Source of the DNA: Anastrepha obliqua
Lineage: Eukaryota; Arthropoda; Insecta; Diptera; Tephritidae
Direction of reading: 5' to 3'
Length of the DNA: 64,000 nt
Assembly (NCBI RefSeq): GCF_027943255.1
Contig: NC_072897.1
Location: 43,002,044-43,066,043, forward strand
Made by a program: the position numbers and the translations under genes. Within the stretch, counting starts at the first letter, position 1. Each line of letters begins with the position of its first letter. Under the pieces are notes generated by a model. That model worked only from the letters and a program-made list of their open reading frames with translations. It was not told the DNA's origin and searched no databases. Below, in pieces: positions 55,650-64,000 of the stretch.

Positions 55650-55970
55650 AAGATTTGAATTCGCAAAATATATTTCCCTGTGCACTAATTGCTTGCGCAA
55701 GGGACGTACGGTATCAAAGTGCAAAGGAGATCGTTGTGGTGTGTGCAACCGATCGCATCACACCATGTTGCATCAATATCGGATCTCCTTTGAGACCGAG
55801 TCGCAACCTTCAACGTCAAGTGCCATGCATATTAGCAGCCTGCCTTACCGAGTCATGTTAGCTACAGCCGTAGTTAATGTAAAGACCAGCTCCGGTGTTT
55901 ACGTGCAGGAATGAGCTCTACTTGACTCCGGTTCTGAAGTCAACTTTACGACAGAAGAGCTTGTGCAGAA
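55650..55970 (+). pseudogene. Gag zinc knuckle and protease (BEL 2)
   Basis: Translation shows a CTNCLRKGR...KCKGDRCGVCNRSHHTMLH double Cys/His cluster, then VMLATAVVNVKTSSGVYVQE. After a TGA at 55912-55914 the protease LLDSGSEVNF motif continues. The order knuckle-protease is that of BEL/Pao. Confidence 0.75.
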
Positions 55971-56159
55971 ATAGCGAGTTCGGAAAGAAAAATTCGCTCT
56001 AATTCGCTCTTCGGACTTTTGGGTAATGCGTTTGATATCAGCCAATAACCCAGATCGGACTGTAAATACAAATAGCTAGACAATCCCACAAAATATTGAA
56101 CTAGCTGACCCAAGTTTCTACAAATTTCTACTTTTAGGAGCTGAAATATTCTTTGATAA

Positions 56160-58222
56160 GTGATCGGTGGGTCAGATCAGAACCAGCCCGAGGCAGCCAA
56201 CGGTGCAAAACACAGTGCTAGGCTGGATAATTTCAGGCAACTATGCCACAAATAATAGCTCCAGTGCCCAAGTAAGTAGCACATTATGTCAATTTGAAGA
56301 AAGCGTTACTAGCATTGATGCTACAGTCCGAAAATTCTGTGAATTGGAAGAAATACCTGCACAAGTAAATTCCACACGATTGACTCCAGAGCAGGCTGAA
56401 TGTGAGGAATGTTTTTTCAAAACCACGCGGGTTTTACCTTGTGGAAGGCTTCAAGTCAGACTGCCTTTCAAAACCGACCGTAAATTACTCGGTCATTCGT
56501 ATGAAACCGCAGCTCGGTGGTTTAAAGCGCTGGAGAGAAAGACGCGGAAAGATCCAGTACTTCGTAAAATGCAACTGGTCTTCATGCATGAATATCTCGA
56601 ATTGGGGCATATGAGTCCAACAAATAATCGACTCCCGAGTTACGCGTAGTTTTTGATGCTTCGAATCGGACATCAACACAAGTTGCGTTGAAAGAAACTT
56701 TGATGGTCGGATCGATCGTTCAAGAGGAGCTTTTTACGACCTTCGTTCGCTTCCGATTGCACAAATATGCCATGACTGCCGACATCACGAAGATGTATCG
56801 TCAAATATTGGTGCACGAAGACGACAGGAACTTCCACCTCATACTGTGGAGACACGATCCATCGGAGCATTTGCAAATTTTTCGACTAAGCACCGTAACA
56901 TGCGGCACAGCGCCTGCACCATTTCTCGCCACACGGTGTCTGCAAATGCTAAGCGACAAAAATAAAGCCAAATATGCGCTCGGTTCCTAAGTCATTTGGA
57001 ATGATTTTTACGTCGACGACCTATTTACAGGATCCGACAGTATAGAAAGCCTCGCCCAGATACAACAGGAAGTAAATACAATTTTAGCATCGGCAGGCCT
57101 GAAATTAGCAAAGTGGTTTTCCAATCATACAAGCTCATCGGATAGTGAGAGTCTCCAAAAATTATTGCAGCTCAGCGATACTGACTCTACCAAAACGCTG
57201 GGAATACACCGGCAGCCGAAAGGTGACATTTTTCGCTTCATTCTGGAAGATAATTTTAGCGAGCTGCGAGCAACTAAACGTTATATTTTATCAGTTTCCG
57301 CTCGAGTCTTTAACCCTCTTGGTTTATTAGCCCCGCTAGTTACCAAATCTAAAAGCTTATTACAAGGGCTTTGGATTCAAAAGCTAGACTGGGATGAGTC
57401 GATTCCATTGCGGCTTGACACTAGCTGGCAAAACTTTAAAGCGAATTTGTTGCAGCTTCCATTAATTAGCATTCCTCGGTATGTAAATACAGAGTCGAGT
57501 GCCAGCTGTCAAATTCATGGCTTTTCCGACGCTTCAATAAGAGCGTATGGCTGCTGCGTATATATACGTTGCCAATCCGCTAGTGGTACGAAATGCACGC
57601 TGGTTACTTCAAAGTCTAGAGTAGCTCCGCTGAAGACTAAATCTCTTCCGCGTTTAGAGCTCTCGGCAGCCCATCTTCTTGCCAAGTTATGGTCAAGAAT
57701 TTCACCAATGTTGAGTCGACCGATAGAACAGACAATTTTCTGGACAGACTCTGAAATAGTACTTCATTGGATTAAAATGCATCCATCGTCGTTGCAAACT
57801 TTCGTTGCAAATAGAGTGTCCGAGATCCAAAAGTGGACCCAGAATTTGTTGTGGCGTTATGTGCTCACAAAACAAAATTCAGCGGATCAAATGTCTCGGG
57901 GTTGGATGCATTGGGTAATTCAATATGGTTTAGTGGTCCACAGTTCTTCCTAGAAGACCCTGCTACATGGCCAAAAAATGTCAACTTCAGTCTTTCTCCA
58001 GAACAAGAAGCACTCGAGAAGGAGAATACCGCAATTACGTTAACCGCAATCAATGCCTCACCAAATCCACTTCTCGAAATAATTGACAGGTTCTCATCTC
58101 ACAGAAAAGTGCTTCGGATTTTCGCTTATACCTATACTCAAATGGCTTCGAAAAATACGAGGGCGAAAAGCAGAATCTTAAATAATACCCAAAGCAAAGG
58201 AATTACAATTGAGTTTCCTTAA
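56160..58222 (+). pseudogene. RT and RNase H (BEL 2)
   Basis: Pre-RT segment in 56167-56649 (KFCELEEIP, RLPFKTDRKLLGHSYETA, MHEYLELGHM), RT in 56655-57120 (TADITKMYRQILVHEDD, LSTVTCGTAPAPFLATR, FYVDDLFTGSDS after a TAA at 56988-56990), then 57165-57953 with HGFSDASIRAYG, KSLPRLELSAAHLLAK and FWTDSEIVLHWI, the D-E-D residues of RNase H. Several stops and frame changes separate the parts. RT uses the YVDD form general in BEL elements. Confidence 0.85.
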
Positions 58223-59590
58223 AATTGTTGAAATAATTCAACATTTTGAATTTAGCGATGAAATTAATGAATTATCGAAAAATAACGTACTTCCCTCAAG
58301 TTTGCAGAAATTAACTCTATTTCTGCATGAACACTCGGATCATCATTATCGTTTAAATTGATTCGAGTAGCTGGCCGTTTATTCAACGCGCCAGTCCCTT
58401 ATGATGCTAAAACCCCTTTGTTATTACGCAAAGACTCGCACTTTGTGAAAGCATACATCCGGTTCCTACATTTTCGTAATCACCCTGTCGGCCTAAAGGC
58501 ATTGGTAGCGTTTCTGCGAGAAAAAATATGGCTGGTAAATGCTCGAGAAGCCTGTAGTCGAACTGTAAGACAATGCATTCACTCTTCTCGTTATAAGCCA
58601 AAATTGCAAGGTCAGATCATGGACAATCTACCCGCCGATCGATTACGCGCCCAACGGCCCTTCACAATATGTGGGATAGATTACTGCGGGCCCATTCACA
58701 TAACCTTAAAAATTCGAAGTCGCCCTCCCGTGAAAATGTATATTGCCATTTTCGTGTGTTTCGCTTCAAAGGCAGTTCATCTAGAACTTGTAACTGATTT
58801 AACTGCTGATAAATTTATTTTCGCTCTCAAAAGGTTCATTGGGCGCCGAGGGATGCCAGCAAAAATGTACTGCGACAACGCGACGAACTTTGTGGGAGCA
58901 GAGAGGAAGCTGAGGGAGCTCCGGGAAGCCTTTCTGGCACAGAAAGAGGAAATTCTCCAATACGCCGCCGACGAAGGATTCATCTTCGCCTTCATATCTC
59001 CGAGGGCACCCCACTTCGGCGGCCTGTGGGTAGCAGCAGTGAATTCGGCCAAACATCTGCTGATGCGCGCCGTAGGCAACGCGCTGTTAACCGCCGAAGA
59101 AACCGCAACGCTTCTCGTCGAAGTAGAAGCGGTACTGAACTCCCGACCGCTCGCTCCACTCAGCAACGACCCCAACGACGGCAAGGCGTTAACGCCGGCG
59201 CATCTGCTTATCGGTTGCCCCTTGCGAGCTTTGCCACCGGAGAAGGTACCTGACAACCTCAGCCGCTGCTTAGAGAGATGGCAGCTTGTTTGCTCTCTTA
59301 AGCAACAATTTTGACGTGCGTGGTCGGAGAGCTACCTTCTGGAGCTTCAGCAGCGCAACAAATGGGTGCACCCGCAGCCCAACGACCAGCCAGTCTAACT
59401 CGTCGTCGTCCACGAAGGCAACGTGCCACCGCAGCAAAGATGGATGGGTCGAGTAACCGCAATCATTCCCGGAGCGAACGGCAAAATTCGCGTCGCAGAC
59501 GTCGCAACTAGGACGGGTGAAGTGAGACGCCCTATCCACAAACTCGCCGTGCTGCCGATGGAAAACAAAAAATGAAGGCTGTTGGATTCC
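58223..59590 (+). pseudogene. Integrase (BEL 2), core frame still open
   Basis: Frame 58358-59314 (318 codons) starts in the RVAGRLFNA segment and includes the zinc-binding HFRNHPVG...C module, the catalytic core GIDYCGPI, FVCFASKAVHLELVTDLTADKF, YCDNATNFVGA (second Asp) and EAVLNSRPLAPLSND (Glu), and the LTPAHLLIG block. A TGA at 59312-59314 then cuts off the C-terminal domain, whose traces continue to about 59575 in other frames. The D-D-E residues are all present, so this is the least decayed part of the element. Confidence 0.85.
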
Positions 59591-59599
59591 TTCAATGTG

Positions 59600-60095
59600 G
59601 CCGGGGTCAAACCAGATTCTGGCAAATTATTTTAATAGAATAAAATAAAACAAAATAAATTAAAATTGAATTTGATAAATGAAAATTATTATTAAGTAGT
59701 TACTAGAAATATTGTATGAACTTTTAAATAATTGAAAATAAATAAATAAATATGTAAATGTAAATTATATTTAAGCTTAATATTAAGTTATTTTCTATAT
59801 AAGTATATACATTGCTGTTCCTCGCTTTCGCTACTTTCATTACCTTTTTCTATTTACTTTCGATCATTGACTCTACTTTTACAGCTATACTTTCCGTTCT
59901 TCTTATTTCTATTTACCTAACTATGATACTTACTCACATATACTCTCTCTAACTCTCCAAGTACTGTTCTTCCATTTCCGCTATTTCTTTAATCTTAGTT
60001 TTAAGCATAATATAAGGATAGAACGTAATAAAGAATTTCACTTTTGAATTGTTAAACGGACGTGTGCGGTGTTATTTTTTACTTTTGCATCAACA
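59600..60095 (+). repeat. Probable 3' LTR of BEL 2
   Basis: Follows a purine-rich GTGGCCGGGG tract usual before BEL 3' LTRs. AT-rich, with a polyadenylation-like AATAAAG (about 60029) and a CAACA end near 60095. Boundaries are approximate because the 5' LTR is absent. Confidence 0.45.
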
Positions 60096-61139
60096 GACAT
60101 TATCAAATTAAGTTCGCTGTTCCACCTATGGAAGTAAAGTTTTAAAAATTAGATATCATTACAAATTAGTAAATTGGTAATTATTTGCATAGCTTGGGCA
60201 CGTTTTTTGGTTATTGCAGTATTTAACTACGTGATTATATCTCAAGCAATTTTTGCAACGTATGAGAGGTGGAATATAATAATATAATATTGATTTTGTT
60301 TGGTAGAGCAGTGGTGTTAAATGTGAGTATTACTAAACCTGCTTCAGTCAGCTGATTTCAAGCTTTTTTGTAATTGTTTTTACATCGATATATTTTGGGA
60401 AGAGAGTTCGTGTAAAATTTCTCTTCGGGAATATTTCTTAAATCATTACAATATATAACCTCTTTGGAGAAGTTCAATAATGGATGTGGTTTGATTTCAA
60501 TTGTAATCGTATTGGATAATGCGATCAGTGTGGTTAGTTTGTTTGCTATTTTTCGTTTCTAGAAGTATTTGAAGTATAAAATTGAGTTATTTAATTTATT
60601 ATTTACTTAATGAAATTTGCCGTCGCTCAATCGGTAGTCCCAATATTGTACTTACAAAAACAATGTACTTTCATTCATAAACGCAAGCCCAGATTTCTCA
60701 AAGCAAAGCACGATCATTCATAAAACGAGCCCACAACATCTTCAATCACTCGCCTGAGCTGTCATAAATAAGCCTATTTTTCTTAAGAAATATTCTTAAT
60801 ATTTGGCGAACCGTCAATTTTTGTCGTGGCAAGTATCGGCAACTTTGGATATACATACATATGTATACATATCCATATGTATGTAAATATGTCTTCTAAA
60901 TGTGCGGCAGAATGGTGACGGTCGTAGCAAATGGTGATTGTTTCAGCTGCTGTATGTCCATTGCACAAAAGACTTTCTAACAGGACGAAACATAACATCA
61001 AAAATTGGCATAGCTAACGCTTTCGCACGACACATGGTCAGAAATTTCCCACGACTCATCTTTCTCACAAGAATTCATAACTAACAAATACAAAACAAGA
61101 ACAACAAACTATCCTATAACCCTATAAACTATAATCCTT
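60096..61139. other. AT-rich stretch with no recognised gene
   Basis: No frame above background, no terminal repeats found. Contains a short imperfect palindromic run of ATACATATGTAT type at about 60850-60890. Confidence 0.5.
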
Positions 61140-63600
61140 CACCTTCGGGCCACACAAATTGAAGCCGGCATCACATACATCGAAACACTACCTGCTTTGC
61201 ACACCCTAAAGGGAACACCCCAGGTTATGATCGAATGTCGTACCAAATGATCAAAAATGCCTCATACACAACCAAACATCGTATTACACAACACTTTAAT
61301 AACATTCTGAATAGATACATTCCCCAGTTATATAAATCAAGCTTAATAACACCAATATTAAAACCTAATAAAAACAAAACTGATCACGTCTTACCGACCA
61401 ATATCCCTCAATCAATGCAAAGCGAAACTACTAGATAAAATCATTGCAAAACGATGATGGTGGTTCGTAACCAAAAGCAATTACATACACCCCCACCAGT
61501 TGGGATTTAAAAGTGGGAAATCAGTTGCGAACTGTCTGATATACGCAGACCATGTTATAACTGAATCCCTCTCAAAAAAAGTCTCACATCTAGCATCTAC
61601 CTCGATTTTTCGAAGGCCTTTGATAGGTTTGGAGTTCATGCAATAATCGATCAATTACAAATGTGGAAAAGTGGACCTAGAATAACCAATAACGTTGCTA
61701 ATTTCATGACAAACCGAACAATACTAGTTCGTGTCGGGCTCCAAGCCTCCAACGTGCACCTACTTTTCAATGGGATCCCACAAGGATCGTCGATTCCTGT
61801 AAATGTAAACATATTCATATGCCAAGTAAATGTAAGCATATTCATATATGTAGAAAACGTAACTGCACTACAAATATATGCTCAAAAAATTTCATTATAC
61901 CATCAGTAAAGAAATTAAAAATATTAGGAATAACGATTGCTAATAATTATAGATGGAATTGCCATATAAACGAACTGGCTACTGCACTGTCAAAAAGACT
62001 GGACAATCAAATGCCTCGCTAGCACAAAATTCAACACTAACATTCATACACTACTCAACAAAACTAGAGCAATCATAACCTCAAAAATAGATTACGGTTT
62101 ATATCTTTGCGGAAATGCGCCGAAATCTATACTTTACAATCTTAAAACTAAACTTCATTCAGCTATACGTACATCTCTTCGAGCCTTTCACACCACCTCA
62201 ATTAAAATCATACTACTACAATCAAACATACATACATACCATAGAAAACAGATACGAACTACAATTAACAAAACTTTTTAAGACATTACTGCATTCGTAC
62301 GACATAGCTCTTTCCAAACTAAAAAAAAATTTCTAACGGTCAAAAAACGAAGAAAAAAATTCATTCGCTACTAGACAGAACAATTTCAAAAACCACATTC
62401 TTCAATCATCCTTTTCATCCACAAAAAAATAATAATCTGGAAGCTCCCTCCTAGCCTTATAAACATTACTCTCAGCACCAGTATTAAATCCAAAACACCT
62501 AAATGAGAATACGAACAAAAATTCCTTAAAATGAAAGACAACCTAAAAATTCATACATTCATCTACACCGACGACTCACAAATTAACAAAGTCTCTACCT
62601 ACGCTATAACCACCGACTCCATTATACTCAAATTTGCCATTCTGCCACCCTGTATCTCTGTTTTATCAGCAGAAATCATCGCCACTAGTTAAAAAAAGAG
62701 AAACATTTATAATATAATATGTTCGGATTCCCTTTCGTTCCCCAAATCAATATTAAATATAAACAACTGCGACACATACCCTTACAATATAAGATCACTC
62801 CTGATCAAACACAATCCTAAAATTAAATTGCCCTGGATACCGGGACACTCCGACATTGTCGGTAATGAACTAGCAGACCGAGCTGCCAAAGAAGCATCTC
62901 GACTTCCTCTCATTACTACCAAAAACGTCAGCATAAAAGATATCAAACATTTCTTAACAAGTACACATCACTTCTTAAAAGGCACAACATCATAACCTGA
63001 TATCACAAGCTTCAATTGGTATCAACGAGTTTACCAAAAACAACACATAAACTGCTATTACTTAAAAAACGCTCAAAATTCACTTACCAGATTGGACCAA
63101 ACAAAAATTTTAAGATTACGATTAGGCCACACCAAGCTCACAAATTCATACCTTATAGAACCCATTACCTCCCTATTAAGCACCATGTGCCAGACTAACT
63201 CAACGCTATCCCTGAACATATCCTCGATACTTGTCCTTCTATAACACAACTACGAACACAAATCTTCAATATAGACAAACCTTCTCACCTCCTCTCCAAC
63301 CCGAACTTAGAAAAAATGCACAATATCCTTACTTTCCTGAAACTATCCAATCTATATCACCGATTATGAAAACGTAAATTCACAAGTGTAACTACTTATC
63401 CATATGTTCATATATAGAACAAATTAATTTAACGTATTAATAGATATTCAATCTAGTATAACCTTAAACTAATTAACGACTTAATTTTAAACACATAGCA
63501 TAGCTTAAGATCGTAGAAGTCATAGGTATCTTCTTTTTACAGTTAGCTTTAAGTTCTGTAAATTTTTCTAACTGCTATAAATAAATAAATAAATAGATTA
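61140..63600 (+). mobile_element. I-clade-like LINE, decayed, 5'-truncated
   Basis: Contains RT and RNase H remnants and ends in short ATAA repeats (63579-63597). I elements end in TAA-type repeats rather than long poly(A), and carry RNase H after RT. No long frame remains. Confidence 0.75.
61215..63420 (+). pseudogene. RT and RNase H remnants of the I-clade-like LINE
   Basis: Recognisable blocks in changing frames: NTPGYDRMSYQMIKNA (about 61215), SSLITPILKPNKNKTD (61330s), HPHQLGFKSGKSVANCLIY (61490s), RT palm motif A decayed near 61600, the NGIPQGSSIP block (61770s), LGITIANNYRWNCHI (61925). RNase H: FIYTDDSQINK (first Asp, 62560s), SAEIIAT, and WIPGHSDIVGNELADRAAKEA (62835-62895). A tail after RNase H runs to about 63350. 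The region holding YADD is deleted between about 61800 and 61880. Multiple stops; inactive. Confidence 0.75.
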
Positions 63601-63640
63601 CTGTTACTTGATCTTGACTAACTATAATTTCTTTAGCTTT

Positions 63641-63912
63641 ATTTTTTTTTTTTAGAACTACTTATGCTTTATAAAGGGTGAAAACGGGCGTTCAAATCAA
63701 AATGCATATCGCGGACTTCGTGAAGAAAATCATCTTCAGTGATGAGGCACATTTTCACCTCAGTGGATTCGTCAATAGGCAGAATTGCTGCATTTGGGCG
63801 AATGATAATCCAAGAGTGATTGCCGAAAAACCAATGCACCCACAAAGAGTGACTGGTGCGGTTTATGGCTCGGCGACATCATTGGGCCGTATTTTTTAGA
63901 ACTACTTATGCT
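63641..63912. repeat. Direct repeat flanking the transposase fragment
   Basis: TTTTTTAGAACTACTTATGCT occurs at about 63648-63668 and again at 63892-63912, bracketing the fragment. The second copy coincides with the end of the transposase frame, so the first copy is probably the duplicated one. Confidence 0.7.
63678..63899 (+). pseudogene. Tc1/mariner-type transposase fragment
   Basis: A 73-codon frame contains IIFSDEAHFHLSGFVNRQNC, the block with the second catalytic Asp in this superfamily, followed by NPRVIAEKPMHPQRVT. The next conserved segment (normally a WCA-type motif then GPxFFE) is partly deleted and ends GRIF. N-terminal DNA-binding and C-terminal parts are absent, and terminal repeats are not seen in the window. 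Confidence 0.8.
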
Positions 63913-64000
63913 ATGGTAGTTAGAGTTTAAGGGCCGGCGTTGAATGTGAACCACACCTAAACGTCAGGACTTTTTCTGCATTTCATTTAACATTTATCAA

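Larger units (their letters stand above)
55640..60095 (+). mobile_element. BEL/Pao element 2, old and broken
   Basis: Plus-strand remnant containing, in order, zinc knuckle, protease, RT, RNase H, integrase and a probable 3' LTR. It has many stops. It differs in sequence from BEL 1 and belongs to another lineage. The 5' LTR and most of gag are missing; BEL 1 lies directly upstream and may have replaced them. Confidence 0.85.

Noticed and set aside
58777..59256. 159-codon minus-strand frame
   Set aside because: Antisense shadow of the BEL 2 integrase, in a GC-richer stretch that favours long open frames.

Overview
This window is a stack of transposable elements from an insect genome, with no recognisable host gene, rRNA, tRNA gene or CRISPR array. 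The TE mix (errantivirus-type Gypsy elements, BEL/Pao, piggyBac, hAT-like MITEs, I-clade and RTE-like LINEs), spliced AT-rich introns and a tRNA-headed SINE of a type I associate with tephritid fruit flies suggest a dipteran, probably a tephritid. That assignment is from memory, not from a search. The density of nested, broken elements suggests heterochromatin or a TE graveyard.

Layout. 1-2440: minus-strand LINE debris (RTE-like endonuclease/RT, then a DUF4780-like ORF1 fragment). 2442-49494: a tandem array of one decayed, composite errantivirus, about 11.6 kb per unit, with neighbouring units sharing a single LTR. Each unit reads LTR piece - gag remnant - piggyBac inserted at TTAA - protease/RT/RNase H/integrase remnant - 0.9 kb unrecognised spacer - env 5' part - a DNA transposon with 535-bp inverted repeats inserted at ACGG - env 3' part - polypurine tract - LTR. 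Unit 1 (2442-14285), unit 2 (14286-25901), unit 3 (25902-33417, truncated) and unit 4 (35412-49494, 5' truncated) share the same insertions, stops and frameshifts, so the element was dead before it was multiplied. The LTR markers fit multiplication by unequal LTR-LTR recombination, with a crossover that can be placed in about 34 bp.

Later private events are layered on top: a hAT-like MITE in unit 1 (5948-6546); a deletion plus a 5'-truncated LINE, itself carrying another hAT-like MITE, between units 3 and 4 (33418-35411); a young second errantivirus on the minus strand in unit 4 (36745-41951); and a TTAA MITE in unit 4 (47129-47856).

Right of the array: a minus-strand SINE (49541-49860), 0.6 kb of unclear sequence, a young BEL/Pao element on the minus strand (50479-55529) with one 1166-codon frame from which RNase H and the integrase core have been removed in frame, an older broken BEL/Pao on the plus strand (about 55640-60095), about 1 kb with nothing recognised, a decayed I-clade LINE (about 61140-63600) and a Tc1/mariner transposase scrap (63678-63899).

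The two youngest LTR elements (errantivirus 2 and the first BEL) both keep gag, LTRs and tRNA primer site but have lost RT/RNase H/integrase in frame. They look like trans-mobilised deletion derivatives. The most notable structure overall is the nested errantivirus array.
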